Source: Legionella saoudiensis (GTDB taxonomy: Bacteria; Pseudomonadota; Gammaproteobacteria; Legionellales; Legionellaceae). Taken from it: a DNA stretch of 64,000 bases. The stretch's first letter is position 1. Each line of letters starts with the position of its first letter. This document shows, one piece after another, positions 19,541-28,814 of this stretch. The DNA lies in assembly GCF_001465875.1 (NCBI RefSeq), contig NZ_LN901321.1:156689-220688 (forward strand), given 5' to 3'. A program made the position numbers and the translations under genes. The notes under the pieces were generated by a model. It was given only the letters and a program-made list of their open reading frames with translations. It ran no database searches and was not told the DNA's origin.

Positions 19541-20785
19541 ATGGACACGATTGACTCATTAGTTGACACGTTAAATATCAATGCAATTCGCAAAGACTTT
19601 CCGATTTTGCATCAGAAGATTAATGACTATGATTTGGTTTATTTTGATAATGCGGCAACCACGCAAAAACCAAAGGCGGTTATTGATGCCATTCAACGTT
19701 ATTATGAATTGGATAATTCCAACGTGCATCGTGGTGTGCATACTTTAAGTGTTCGGGCCACCGATCTTTATGAGGTAGCTCGCTCAAGGGTCAAGCACTT
19801 TATTAATGCCCGTTCAGCACGTGAATGCATTTTTGTTCGCGGCACTACAGAGGCGATTAATTTAGTGGCACAAAGTTATGTGGCTCCGCGTTTACTCCCC
19901 GGGGATGAGGTATTAATTACCCATATGGAGCATCATTCAAATATTGTTCCATGGCAAATGATTTGCAAAAAGGCAGGTGCCAAGTTGCAAGTAGCACCTA
20001 TTACTCAAGAGGGTGAAATTATCCTGGATGAGTTCGCCAAAAAATTAAACGAGAAAACACGCTTTGTTTCGCTAAATTATGTTTCCAATGCCTTAGGCAC
20101 CATTAATCCAGTTAAAAAAATGATTGACATGGCCCATGAGTATGGAGTGCCTGTTTTATTAGATGGCGCTCAGGCCACAGCGCATTTACCGGTTGACGTG
20201 CAGGCTCTAGGCTGTGATTTTTACGCATTCTCCGGGCATAAAATGTATGGTCCAACAGGTATTGGCGTATTATGGGGTAAAGAGTCCCTTTTAGATGAAA
20301 TGTCTCCTTATCAAGGGGGCGGCGAAATGATTAATTACGTCACCTTCGACTCCACTGAATATGCACCCTTACCACAAAAGTTTGAGGCAGGAACCCCTAA
20401 CATTGCTGGCGCAATCGGTTTGGGAGCTGCTATAGATTATTTATGGTCTTTGGATCTTGAAACCATTGCGGCTTATGAAAAAGAATTGCTTGAATATGCA
20501 ACGGCAGGAATTCAATCTTTAGGTGGTTTTAGAATTATTGGTACCGCCAAGCAGAAAGTACCGGTGGTTTCTTTTATCCATGAAAGCATTCATGCGCATG
20601 ATATTGGTACCATCATGGACAGCAGGGGCGTTGCTTTACGCAGCGGCCATCATTGTGCCATGCCTTTAATGGATTTCTATGGGGTTGCCGCAACATCACG
20701 TATCTCGCTTTCGTTTTATAATACCAAAGAAGAGATTGACCGCTGTATCGAAGCATTAAACCAAGTTAAAGAGGTATTTGCATGA
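19541..20785 (+). CDS. sufS: Cysteine desulfurase SufS
   Basis: PLP enzyme that takes sulfur from L-cysteine as a persulfide for cluster assembly. At 414 residues it is a typical class II (SufS/CsdA) desulfurase. K234 in SGHKMYGPTG is the PLP lysine, C372 in RSGHHCAMPLM the catalytic cysteine, and ATTQKPKAV with NVHRGVH are N-terminal family motifs. The short active-site loop of class II enzymes normally needs a SufE or SufU partner; sufU follows with a 4-nt overlap and no sufE is in the window. Confidence 0.97.
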   Translation: MDTIDSLVDTLNINAIRKDFPILHQKINDYDLVYFDNAATTQKPKAVIDAIQRYYELDNSNVHRGVHTLSVRATDLYEVARSRVKHFINARSARECIFVRGTTEAINLVAQSYVAPRLLPGDEVLITHMEHHSNIVPWQMICKKAGAKLQVAPITQEGEIILDEFAKKLNEKTRFVSLNYVSNALGTINPVKKMIDMAHEYGVPVLLDGAQATAHLPVDVQALGCDFYAFSGHKMYGPTGIGVLWGKESLLDEMSPYQGGGEMINYVTFDSTEYAPLPQKFEAGTPNIAGAIGLGAAIDYLWSLDLETIAAYEKELLEYATAGIQSLGGFRIIGTAKQKVPVVSFIHESIHAHDIGTIMDSRGVALRSGHHCAMPLMDFYGVAATSRISLSFYNTKEEIDRCIEALNQVKEVFA

Positions 20786-21231
20786 GTGCTGATTTGCGTG
20801 AGTTGTATCAGGAAATCATTATTGATCATAATCGCAATCCTCGCCATCATTATGCGATGGATGATGCAACTACTCAAGCCAATGGGTTTAATCCTTTATG
20901 TGGCGACAAATTAACGGTTTATGTGAAATTAGATAAGAATAAAATTTCCGAGTTAAGCTTTTTAGGCTGTGGTTGTGCGATTTCACAAGCCTCTGCTTCG
21001 TTGATGACGGATACCATCAAAGGAAAAACAGTGGAAGAAGCTCATGAACTTTTTCACCGTTTTCATCATATGCTGACGCAAAATGAAGATGGACAATTAC
21101 GGATAATGGATAAACTCACGGTATTAGCTGGAGTTAAAGCGTATCCTGCGCGTGTAAAATGCGCCACTTTGGCTTGGCATACCCTGGAAGCGGCATTGAA
21201 TAAAGACAGTAATGTCGTGAAAACTGAATAA
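20782..21231 (+). CDS. sufU: SufU/NifU-family sulfur transfer or scaffold protein
   Basis: A 149-residue SufU-type protein related to IscU. Three conserved cysteines are visible, in PLCGDKLTVY, GCGCAISQASASLM and VKCATLAW, with the SufU-type insertion between the second and third. In Gram-positive bacteria SufU is a zinc-bound acceptor of sulfur from SufS; in Legionella-type SUF operons it is the presumed partner of the upstream desulfurase. Its ATG overlaps the end of sufS (ATGA-type coupling). Confidence 0.94.
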   Translation: MSADLRELYQEIIIDHNRNPRHHYAMDDATTQANGFNPLCGDKLTVYVKLDKNKISELSFLGCGCAISQASASLMTDTIKGKTVEEAHELFHRFHHMLTQNEDGQLRIMDKLTVLAGVKAYPARVKCATLAWHTLEAALNKDSNVVKTE

Positions 21232-21244
21232 AACAGGTACCTAT

Positions 21245-21580
21245 ATGTTTGGCTTAAAGAAAAAACCAGATCCTGAAACAATGAAAGAGGCGGTAATTAC
21301 TGCCCTCAAAGGTGTCTATGATCCTGAGATTCCAGTTAATATTTATGACTTAGGACTTATCTATGATGTATCTATTGACGAAGAGGCACATGTAGCTGTG
21401 CAAATGACGCTAACCACGCCCGGCTGCCCAGTCGCGCAAACGTTCCCAGGAACAGTGGAACAAGCGGTAAATCAGGTCGAAGGGGTTCGTGATTGCACCG
21501 TTGAGTTGGTCTGGGAACCACCTTGGACTCAAGAGCGTATGACCGAGGCGGCACGACTTGAATTAGGGATTTTTTATTAA
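21245..21580 (+). CDS. sufT: SufT, MIP18/DUF59 Fe-S maturation protein
   Basis: A 111-residue MIP18-family protein that assists Fe-S maturation of client proteins. Family motifs: YDPEIPVNIYDLGLIYDV near the N-terminus, TTPGCPVAQTFPG carrying the conserved cysteine, and the C-terminal WEPPWTQERMTEAARLELG. Lies 13 bp after sufU, as the last Suf gene; epmA begins one base after its stop. Confidence 0.94.
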   Translation: MFGLKKKPDPETMKEAVITALKGVYDPEIPVNIYDLGLIYDVSIDEEAHVAVQMTLTTPGCPVAQTFPGTVEQAVNQVEGVRDCTVELVWEPPWTQERMTEAARLELGIFY

Positions 21581-21581
21581 A

Positions 21582-22523
21582 ATGTGGCAGCCTTCAGCCT
21601 CTATAGAGTCCTTGCGGCAACGTGCGCAGCTTGTCACTAAAATACGGGATTTTTTTAATACTCGTGGCTATCTTGAGGTAGAAACACCTGCCATGGCACG
21701 TTACGGCACAACGGATGTTTATTTAAGTAATATCAAAGCGCTATTTCGTGGAGAAACCTACCATCTACAAACCTCTCCCGAGTACCACATGAAACGCTTG
21801 CTTGCTGCAGGCAGTGGTCCCATTTTTCAGCTGGCTCGAGTTTTTCGTGATGATGAATTAGGGCGTTGGCATAATCCAGAATTCACCTTACTGGAATGGT
21901 ATCAGTTAGGCATTGATCATCATGCATTAATGGATGAAATGGATTTATTTTTACAAACGATAATGCATTCACCATCAATGCTCAAAAAGACGTACCAGCA
22001 AGCTTTTGAAGAGGCTTGTGCGCTCGATCCATTAACGGCATCTATCGAGCTATTGCGCCAGGTATTAGCGCGTTATGGCTTGGATAATGTATTGCCGCCT
22101 GAGGAACTGGATCGGGATCAATATTTATTCTTACTCATGAGTCATGTGGTAGAACCGTTTTTGGGAAAGGAAAATGCTCCTGTTGCGGTTTATGATTTTC
22201 CTGCATCACAAGCATCCTTGGCAAAAGTTAATAATGGAGTGGCGGAACGCTTTGAAGTGTATTATCAAGGCGTGGAATTAGCGAATGGTTTTCATGAGTT
22301 GACCGATGCTGCGGCTCAGGCAAAACGTTTTGCTTTGGACCAGCAGATTCGCCAAGAGAAGGGGCTCGCGGAAGTTCAGGCGGATCAATACCTCATTCAA
22401 GCTTTGGAGCACGGATTACCAACATGTAGTGGAGTTGCTTTAGGCGTGGACCGCCTATTGGCTTTGGCGTTAAGTAAACCGCGGTTGGAACAGATTATTT
22501 CTTTTGATTTCGCTCGGGCTTGA
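21582..22523 (+). CDS. epmA: EF-P--(R)-beta-lysine ligase
   Basis: Class II lysyl-tRNA synthetase paralogue (EpmA, also GenX/PoxA/YjeA) that attaches (R)-beta-lysine to a lysine of elongation factor P, helping ribosomes through polyproline. The 313 residues form only the catalytic domain, without the anticodon-binding domain of LysRS, as expected. Motif 1 EVETPAMARYGTTD, motif 2 FRDDELGRWHNPEFTLLEWY and motif 3 GVALGVDRLLAL are present. It starts one base after sufT and is probably cotranscribed with the SUF operon. Confidence 0.96.
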   Translation: MWQPSASIESLRQRAQLVTKIRDFFNTRGYLEVETPAMARYGTTDVYLSNIKALFRGETYHLQTSPEYHMKRLLAAGSGPIFQLARVFRDDELGRWHNPEFTLLEWYQLGIDHHALMDEMDLFLQTIMHSPSMLKKTYQQAFEEACALDPLTASIELLRQVLARYGLDNVLPPEELDRDQYLFLLMSHVVEPFLGKENAPVAVYDFPASQASLAKVNNGVAERFEVYYQGVELANGFHELTDAAAQAKRFALDQQIRQEKGLAEVQADQYLIQALEHGLPTCSGVALGVDRLLALALSKPRLEQIISFDFARA

Positions 22524-22530
22524 GGCGGTA

Positions 22531-22550
22531 GGTTGGGTCTTGACCCAACC
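22531..22550. terminator. Palindrome between convergent genes (GGTTGGGT family)
   Basis: Perfect stem GGTTGGGT / ACCCAACC with loop CTTG, flanked by GTA and GTCTAC, between the epmA stop (22523) and the stop of the minus-strand gene at 22570. Shares its core with 5832-5855. Confidence 0.6.
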
Positions 22551-22569
22551 GTCTACAATATTACCCTGT

Positions 22570-23181
22570 TCAAAGCCCCCACCGTCGCGTCCCTTCACAA
22601 TTTAAACTTCCATCCATATTAATCTGAAAATGAGACAGGGGTTCTTCCTCCTCAAAAATATATCCATGATGCTCTGGTTCAGAACCATCCTCGCAGATAT
22701 CAAATTCAAACTCTTTCCCATCATGTGGGGAATCAAAAGATAATTTGGGCTCAAGTAGCTGCAGGCTTGGATTCATAGCGTATCTTTTAGCGGCCAAATT
22801 TTTTATATAATTTTCCCTTTGAATGGAATCAAAAGATTCAAATTCTGCAATTTTGGCTTTAATACGCCGCACTAAGATTTGTTGATACTCCGCATAATTC
22901 TCAGGCAAGGCGACATAATCTTCAGGAGATTCTAGATAATATTTAACCATCGAAACTCGCTCTTCGATGTGCTTAGGAAGCGGTGTGGGAGGTGGGGCAG
23001 GAAATAGAAGCTTGTTCAAATAGTAAAGAAAAAAGCCCCAAATGCCGGATGCAGGAGGAAGAAGTCTTTGGAGGGCAGTGCTTATTAGGCCATACTCCTC
23101 CATCGTATTAACAGCAATATTGTCGAGTTCATCGTTAATTAACTCGGTGTAATCGGCTATTAATTTATTATCAAATGACAT
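22570..23181 (-). CDS. Unknown acidic protein
   Basis: A 203-residue protein with no recognised family. The first half is helical with one moderately hydrophobic stretch (GIWGFFLYYLNKLLF, about residues 46-60) followed by a proline-rich bend (PAPPPTPLPK). The last 60 residues are acidic (FEFDICEDGSEPEH, FEEEEPLSHF). No signal peptide. The ribosome site is poor. Acidic and glutamate-rich C-terminal regions are seen in Dot/Icm effectors, but the evidence here is thin. Convergent with epmA. Confidence 0.55.
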   Translation of the reverse strand: MSFDNKLIADYTELINDELDNIAVNTMEEYGLISTALQRLLPPASGIWGFFLYYLNKLLFPAPPPTPLPKHIEERVSMVKYYLESPEDYVALPENYAEYQQILVRRIKAKIAEFESFDSIQRENYIKNLAAKRYAMNPSLQLLEPKLSFDSPHDGKEFEFDICEDGSEPEHHGYIFEEEEPLSHFQINMDGSLNCEGTRRWGL

Positions 23182-23260
23182 GATTTATGCTCTTGTAAGT
23201 AATATTTTATCCTCAGTGTATTAGATAAAAACATGGAATTCCAGAGTAAGAGGACCTAAA

Positions 23261-23410
23261 ATGTATACTCCGGAGCGCATTGCCCAAGCATTGAGCCAGG
23301 TGCAGGAAGCCTCTCACTGCGTTCGTGATGACTTTAGGCGATATCAATTACAAATCCACTTACTCTCTGCCATAATCGAATACACTTCATTATCCCCAAT
23401 AACAATATGA
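23261..23410 (+). CDS. Possible 49-codon ORF overlapping the end of radC
   Basis: ATG at 23261 preceded by AGAGGACC, encoding a 49-residue peptide beginning MYTPERIAQALSQVQEASHC; the last 67 nt run antisense into radC. The first 28 codons look protein-like (amphipathic helix), the rest does not, so this may be the remnant of a gene cut by rearrangement at the radC end. Low confidence. Confidence 0.2.
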   Translation: MYTPERIAQALSQVQEASHCVRDDFRRYQLQIHLLSAIIEYTSLSPITI

Positions 23411-24027
23411 TCCAATAAACGTGCATCCACCAACTCAAGTGCATCTCGAATGCGCTCTGTGGCGGCAATATCCTGCTGACTGGCATCTGATACACCGGAT
23501 GGATGATTATGCGCCAGGATAAGCGCTGCAGCATTAAGCTGCAATACCCGCTCAACTATAGGACGTGGATGAATAGTGGCTGTATTAATAGTTCCTGAAA
23601 AAAGCTCCTCATAAGCAATAATGCGATGTTGGTTATCCAAAAAAATGGCGGCAAAGGTTTCATTTTTATAATCACGTAATCTTTTCTTTAAATAAGCATA
23701 GGTTTGTTTGCTGTTGGTAATTTGGCTTTCCTTTTGTAACTGAATAAAATCACTACGCCGGCAAATTTCTTTAACTGCTTGTAATTGAGCAAAGCGTACC
23801 TCCCCAAGTCCTGGAACTTGCTGAAAATGTTGTTGATTGGCATTGAGTATCCCACGTAAATCCCCCAAATGCTTAAGTAAGTCCGTGGCTAATTGTAGAC
23901 AGGAGCGCTTCCCACTGCCAGAACTGATGAATATAGCTAATAATTCGGTATCGGAAAGGCTGTGTACCCCATTGGTAAGTAAGCGTTCACGCAGATTTAA
24001 CTGCCGCGTTGTTTGGACAAACGTCAT
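23344..24027 (-). CDS. radC: RadC/MPN-domain DNA metabolism protein
   Basis: A 227-residue RadC protein of full length. N-terminal helix-hairpin-helix (VPGLGEVRFAQL, residues 71-82) and a C-terminal JAB/MPN metalloprotease-like domain with H173-N-H175-P-S-G and D186, the metal-binding set of the family. Despite the historic name, a role in DNA repair is not established. Upstream 213 bp to the divergent Lcl-domain gene hold its promoter. Confidence 0.95.
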   Translation of the reverse strand: MTFVQTTRQLNLRERLLTNGVHSLSDTELLAIFISSGSGKRSCLQLATDLLKHLGDLRGILNANQQHFQQVPGLGEVRFAQLQAVKEICRRSDFIQLQKESQITNSKQTYAYLKKRLRDYKNETFAAIFLDNQHRIIAYEELFSGTINTATIHPRPIVERVLQLNAAALILAHNHPSGVSDASQQDIAATERIRDALELVDARLLDHIVIGDNEVYSIMAESKWICN

Positions 24028-24246
24028 TATGTATTCCTTTATGCGAGTTTTGCTCGGCTATTTTTATCAAAAATAAATAAACATGCAATATTTTTCCTTT
24101 AAGATTTAATCTTAATGTTTGAAATTTATCGAAAATCCCTTTCTGCCGGTCTGATTTTCTAGTAGCTTAATGTAGGTTTATTTGAAAAAATTATTTTCAG
24201 AGCAGAGCATGGATGAGTTTAGACTATTGAGTAAGGACGTATGTTT

Positions 24247-25635
24247 ATGAGAATTAAACTTAATTTAACTCGGTTATTAGCTAGTGTTGGCATGGTCTTA
24301 CCGATAAATTTCGCGCATGCCGGTATTCCAGTATGGACCTTTACCCCCTTAACTGCCATCAACGTTATGGTTCCAACGAATGGTTCTTCGATTATTCAAT
24401 ATCGAATTACTAATCAGGCAACTCGTACCCACACTCTAAAAATGAAACCTGTTGTTGGCGCAAGCCAAGATAGCAGTGGAGTAGAATATTGTGCTCCTCT
24501 TTTTACTTTGGCACCGCAGCAATCATGTATTTTAAGTATCAATGTGGATGGAAGCAAATTACCCGCAGGTGGTGTTCGCGGAGGACCTATTGTGTGCAAT
24601 CAGGGGAATCTTAATCAATGTTATCGTCCAGGGCGTCCGGATGAAATGGTGCTACAAAGCACAGGGGCACCAGGACAAGCGGTTTTAGAATTTAGCATCA
24701 GCAATATGGCACTAAGTGTCACCGGCCTTACTGAGCAGGGAATTGTTGGAACGCCAAGCTCAGGACATCAACGAACACTTGCTATTAGGAATACTGGCAC
24801 AATTACTGCCACGGATGTAACTTATAATTTATCCAGAAACTTACCTATTGGTTCAACTATCGGCCCATCAAGCTGTGGAAATATTCTACCTAAAAGCGCT
24901 TGTGTGTTAACGATTACTCCGGGAGCTACTCCAAGTGCTGCCGTTGGAGATACTTCTGCTACCCCCATTGTATTAACTGCTGTCTCAAGTAATGGAAGCA
25001 CAGCCAGAGCAAACCTTAGTATTTTAACCTACGGCAGTGTTTACCAATCAGGTTATGTTTTTGCTTTTGATGATTCAACGCCAACAACTCAAAGTGTCGG
25101 TGGCAAAGTTGCGGCTTTGGAGGATGCTCAAGGCTCGCCAATAGTTTGGGATTCCAGTAGTAGTTGCAATGATACGGATCAAAGTTGCATTGTCACAGGG
25201 GCTCTTAGTAATAGTAATGGTGCCAATGTAGCAACACCTATGCCAGGAGATACCTATATTATTGTCTCGACGTTTAGCAATCTCGTTCCTCCTTTAGCCA
25301 CATCAACCTATGCTGCGGGTCTTTGTATGGGCTTTATTGATGGTTATAGTGATTGGTATCTACCGGCAATCTGTGAAATGGGCTATAGAACAGCTGATGG
25401 CTCCGGGTCAACCTGCGGTGATACCCCAGGAATTTTGCAGAACATGCAATATAGCCTATTTGATTACAGTAATTTATCACTAATGTATGGTGCTTATTGG
25501 AGTTCTACCGAATATTCTGTTTCTCCTCAGTACCGTGGTGCCTTTGATCAGTTTTTCTCTATGAATGGTCAATATCAAGACTTAGGTAATAAAGATGCGG
25601 CTTATGGTGTCCGCTGTGTGCGTGCAATAACCTAA
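24247..25635 (+). CDS. Exported Lcl (DUF1566) domain protein, paralogue of the 13636-15192 gene
   Basis: A 462-residue exported protein. AAGGA (24233-24237) is 9 nt before ATG 24247 and only 3 nt before ATG 24241, so 24247 is preferred. A signal peptide ends at FAHA (about residue 26). An Ig-like region with cysteines follows, then MALSVTGLTEQGIVGTPSSG and a C-terminal Lcl domain (SGYVFAFDDSTPTTQSVGGK, DWYLPAICEMGY, YWSSTE, GVRCVRA). The shared second half with the gene at 13636-15192 shows duplication and divergence. Both have TITPGAT linkers. Surface or secreted role is inferred. Confidence 0.85.
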   Translation: MRIKLNLTRLLASVGMVLPINFAHAGIPVWTFTPLTAINVMVPTNGSSIIQYRITNQATRTHTLKMKPVVGASQDSSGVEYCAPLFTLAPQQSCILSINVDGSKLPAGGVRGGPIVCNQGNLNQCYRPGRPDEMVLQSTGAPGQAVLEFSISNMALSVTGLTEQGIVGTPSSGHQRTLAIRNTGTITATDVTYNLSRNLPIGSTIGPSSCGNILPKSACVLTITPGATPSAAVGDTSATPIVLTAVSSNGSTARANLSILTYGSVYQSGYVFAFDDSTPTTQSVGGKVAALEDAQGSPIVWDSSSSCNDTDQSCIVTGALSNSNGANVATPMPGDTYIIVSTFSNLVPPLATSTYAAGLCMGFIDGYSDWYLPAICEMGYRTADGSGSTCGDTPGILQNMQYSLFDYSNLSLMYGAYWSSTEYSVSPQYRGAFDQFFSMNGQYQDLGNKDAAYGVRCVRAIT

Positions 25636-25724
25636 CTAGTGAGCAATAGCTTTTAATCATTTGGTATTTCTTTATTGCATGGTTTATGTTTTGATCAGCA
25701 TTATTTTTTTCAAAACGGTAAGCC

Positions 25725-26927
25725 ATGCAAGATTTCACAGGTAAAAAAATTATTTTAGGCATTTGTGGCGGGGTAGCGGCTTATAAATCAGCTTACTTAG
25801 TCCGTGACTTAACCCGTCTAGGGGCTGAGGTTAAGGTAGTTATGACCGCATCCGCGCAACAATTCGTAACCCCATTACTGATGCAAGCATTATCGGGTAA
25901 TGAGGCGCGTACTGATTTGTTTGATGCCCAGGCTGAACGCGCTATGGGGCATATTGAATTGGCGCGCTGGGCTGATCATCTGGTTATTGCTCCAGCCTCC
26001 GCCAATTTTATGGCAAAAATGGCTCATGGGATTGCCGATGATTTATTATCCACTTTATACCTGGTTGCCGAAGTACCAGTTTTTGTTTGTCCAGCTATGA
26101 ATCACAGTATGTGGTCGCATCCTGCAACTCAGAGCAATTGTAAGTTATTAGAAAGTCGCGGAGTCATTCTGGTAGGGCCTGAAGAGGGCTCACAAGCCTG
26201 TGGCGAGTTTGGTTTAGGTCGAGTTAGTGAGTCTGAGCAAATTATCAGTGCCTTGCGTTTGCATGGAGTGAAACAATCATTATCTGGAAAGAAAGTGCTC
26301 ATTACGGCAGGCCCTACACGTGAATCTATAGATCCCGTGCGTTATATTAGTAACTACAGCTCCGGTAAAATGGGATATGCGATGGCTGAAGCTGCAGCAA
26401 TGGCAGGGGCACAAGTCACTTTAGTAAGCGGACCTTGTGAGTTGACTGCATCTGCTGGAATTAAACGGTTAAAAGTTGAATCAGCCCAAGAAATGCTGGA
26501 TGTGGTCATGCATGAATTACAGGAAGGCAGTATTTTTATTGCTACTGCTGCAGTAGCTGATTATCATATTCAATCCCCAGCAACAGAAAAAGTAAAGAAA
26601 ACCGAGCATTCCGAGTTAAGTTTAACATTAACGAAAAACCCCGATATTTTAAGTTCGGTAGTTGAAACAGGTAAAGCCTCTTTTGTTATGGGATTTGCTG
26701 CGGAAACCACCGATTTAATCCACTATGCTCAAGATAAACTAAAGCGAAAGAAATTGAATATGATTGTGGCTAATTCCGTAGGGAAAGGACTTGGTTTTGA
26801 AAGCGAAGTAAACCAGGTGACGGTCATCACACCAAGCAAACAAATTGCTTTGCCTTTAACCCATAAAACACGATTAGCAGGCCAAATTATTGCAATTCTT
26901 GCCGCATCTCTGCACAATGGCGCCTGA
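25725..26927 (+). CDS. coaBC: Bifunctional phosphopantothenoylcysteine decarboxylase/synthetase
   Basis: Two successive steps of coenzyme A synthesis: CoaB joins cysteine to 4'-phosphopantothenate with CTP, CoaC decarboxylates the product with FMN. The 400 residues are standard. CoaC domain: [10 protein letters not shown], the catalytic histidine in [26 protein letters not shown], and the cysteine in [13 protein letters not shown]. CoaB domain from about residue 188: [27 protein letters not shown] and AAETTDL. First gene of coaBC-dut-algC, an order also found in Pseudomonas. Confidence 0.97.
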   Translation: MQDFTGKKIILGICGGVAAYKSAYLVRDLTRLGAEVKVVMTASAQQFVTPLLMQALSGNEARTDLFDAQAERAMGHIELARWADHLVIAPASANFMAKMAHGIADDLLSTLYLVAEVPVFVCPAMNHSMWSHPATQSNCKLLESRGVILVGPEEGSQACGEFGLGRVSESEQIISALRLHGVKQSLSGKKVLITAGPTRESIDPVRYISNYSSGKMGYAMAEAAAMAGAQVTLVSGPCELTASAGIKRLKVESAQEMLDVVMHELQEGSIFIATAAVADYHIQSPATEKVKKTEHSELSLTLTKNPDILSSVVETGKASFVMGFAAETTDLIHYAQDKLKRKKLNMIVANSVGKGLGFESEVNQVTVITPSKQIALPLTHKTRLAGQIIAILAASLHNGA

Positions 26928-26962
26928 ATATAATACGACATTACGATTTAGGAATAATGATA

Positions 26963-27418
26963 ATGCAAGCAATTCAACTGAAAATTCTGGATTCACGTAT
27001 TGGGCAGAGCATCCCTTTACCTACTTATGCAACTGATGGCTCGGCAGGCCTGGATTTACGTGTATGTATTAATGAGCCAATGCAAATTGCCCCTCAAGAA
27101 ACTGTTTTACTGCCTACGGGGATTTCTATTTATATTGGCGATCCGAAATTGGCCGCGGTGATTTTACCACGTTCTGGTTTAGGCCATAAAAATGGTATTG
27201 TTTTAGGTAATCTGGTTGGCTTAATTGATTCAGATTATCAAGGAGAATTAAAGATTTCCTGCTGGAATCGTAGCAGTGAGCATTTCACCATTAATCCAGG
27301 TGAGCGCATTGCCCAGTTGGTATTTATTCCCGTTGTACAAGCTGCATTTGAACTTGTTAATGAATTTACCGAAAGTGCTCGCGGTGAAGGTGGCTTTGGC
27401 AGCTCTGGGAGACATTAA
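26963..27418 (+). CDS. dut: dUTP pyrophosphatase
   Basis: Trimeric dUTPase hydrolysing dUTP to dUMP and PPi. The ATG at 26963 (9 nt after AGGA) is preferred over the one at 26957 because the product then begins [10 protein letters not shown] as in other family members; 151 residues. All five motifs are present: [40 protein letters not shown] and GEGGFGSSG. Its stop overlaps the algC start (TAATG). Confidence 0.97.
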   Translation: MQAIQLKILDSRIGQSIPLPTYATDGSAGLDLRVCINEPMQIAPQETVLLPTGISIYIGDPKLAAVILPRSGLGHKNGIVLGNLVGLIDSDYQGELKISCWNRSSEHFTINPGERIAQLVFIPVVQAAFELVNEFTESARGEGGFGSSGRH

Positions 27419-28806
27419 TGCGTTACCAGAAACGGCCAATTTCTCGTTCTGTTTTTCGGGCTTATGATATAAGAGGTATTATTGGTCAAGAATTGGATGA
27501 GCATGCTTTTTACAGCATTGGTTTGGCCATCGCCTGTCGTTTGCATGCCTTGCAACGTCAACAGATTTTTTTAGGACGTGATGGGCGATTAACAAGTGCT
27601 GCTTTGGCTTTAGCGCTGAAACAGGGTTTACTTGAAAGTGGCATCGATGTGATTGAGCTTGGTATGGTTGCCACTCCTGTAATGTATTATGCAACACATA
27701 CTCAAGGAATTGATTGTGGCTTGATGGTGACTGCAAGCCATAATCCTGCAGATTATAATGGCATCAAAATGGTCTTGGCAGGCAAAACGTTGGTCCAAGA
27801 AGATATTGATATTTTGTATCATTTAATAGCTGAACAAAAGCGAGTGCATGGGCAGGGTAAAGAATCAGTTGTCGATATGTTACCCAAATACATGCAACGG
27901 GTAAAAAGCGACATCCAGATTAAACGTCCATTAAAGGTTGTGGTTGATTGTGGAAATGGCGTTTCCGGGCCAGTCATTCCTAAGGTGCTAAGAGATTTAG
28001 GTTGTGATGTCATCCCTTTGCATTGTGAGGTTGATGGGCATTTTCCCAATCATCACCCAGATCCCAGTATTGCCGAAAATTTGGTGGATTTGCAAACAGC
28101 AATTGCACAGCATCAAGCCGATTTAGGCCTAGCCTTTGATGGGGATGCTGACCGCCTAGGTTTAGTCACGAATGCAGGCGAAATAATTTGGCCTGATCGC
28201 TTAATGATGTTTTACGCACGTGCGCTTCTTGCCAATCATCCTGGTGCCACCATTGTGTTTGATGTTAAATGTTCTGCTCATCTAGGGGCAGAAATTAAAG
28301 CTGCTAATGGCGTGGCTAAAATGTGTCCCACGGGCCATTCCATTGTGAAGCAAAGGATGCGCGAAGAGGGGGCTATTTTTGCCGGCGAAATGAGCGGGCA
28401 TTTGTTCTTTAAAGACCGTTGGTATGGATTTGATGATGCTTTATACAGCGCATGCCGATTATTGGAAATTATTAGTGCTTCCGATCTTAGAGTAAGTGAG
28501 CAATTTGCTTTAATTCCTAATAGTGTCAATACGCCGGAACTCAAAATTCATATTGCGGAAGAAGAAAAATTTTTGTTCATGCAACGCTTTGCCGTACAGG
28601 CAGAATTTACTGGGGCAAAAATTGTTGCAATTGATGGATTGCGGGTAGAGTTTCCTATGGGGTGGGGATTATTGCGTGCCTCAAATACTTCTCCGAGTTT
28701 GACTGCCCGTTTTGAAGCGGTTGATTTGGCTGCATTGGAGCAGATAAAGCAATTATTTAAAAACGAGATACAGCGAGTAAACCCGCATTTAAAACTTCCA
28801 TTTTAA
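27418..28806 (+). CDS. algC: Phosphomannomutase/phosphoglucomutase
   Basis: Alpha-D-phosphohexomutase that interconverts 6- and 1-phosphates of mannose or glucose for LPS and exopolysaccharide precursors. The 462 residues match the AlgC/PMM-PGM group: VFRAYDIRGIIG, phosphoserine loop TASHNPADYNG, metal loop DGDADRLG, sugar loop GEMSGHLFF and C-terminal phosphate-binding loop LRASNTSPSL. coaBC-dut-algC synteny supports the symbol. Translation is coupled to dut by a one-base overlap. Ends 8 bp from the convergent TPR gene. Confidence 0.93.
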   Translation: MRYQKRPISRSVFRAYDIRGIIGQELDEHAFYSIGLAIACRLHALQRQQIFLGRDGRLTSAALALALKQGLLESGIDVIELGMVATPVMYYATHTQGIDCGLMVTASHNPADYNGIKMVLAGKTLVQEDIDILYHLIAEQKRVHGQGKESVVDMLPKYMQRVKSDIQIKRPLKVVVDCGNGVSGPVIPKVLRDLGCDVIPLHCEVDGHFPNHHPDPSIAENLVDLQTAIAQHQADLGLAFDGDADRLGLVTNAGEIIWPDRLMMFYARALLANHPGATIVFDVKCSAHLGAEIKAANGVAKMCPTGHSIVKQRMREEGAIFAGEMSGHLFFKDRWYGFDDALYSACRLLEIISASDLRVSEQFALIPNSVNTPELKIHIAEEEKFLFMQRFAVQAEFTGAKIVAIDGLRVEFPMGWGLLRASNTSPSLTARFEAVDLAALEQIKQLFKNEIQRVNPHLKLPF

Positions 28807-28814
28807 CGCTTATG

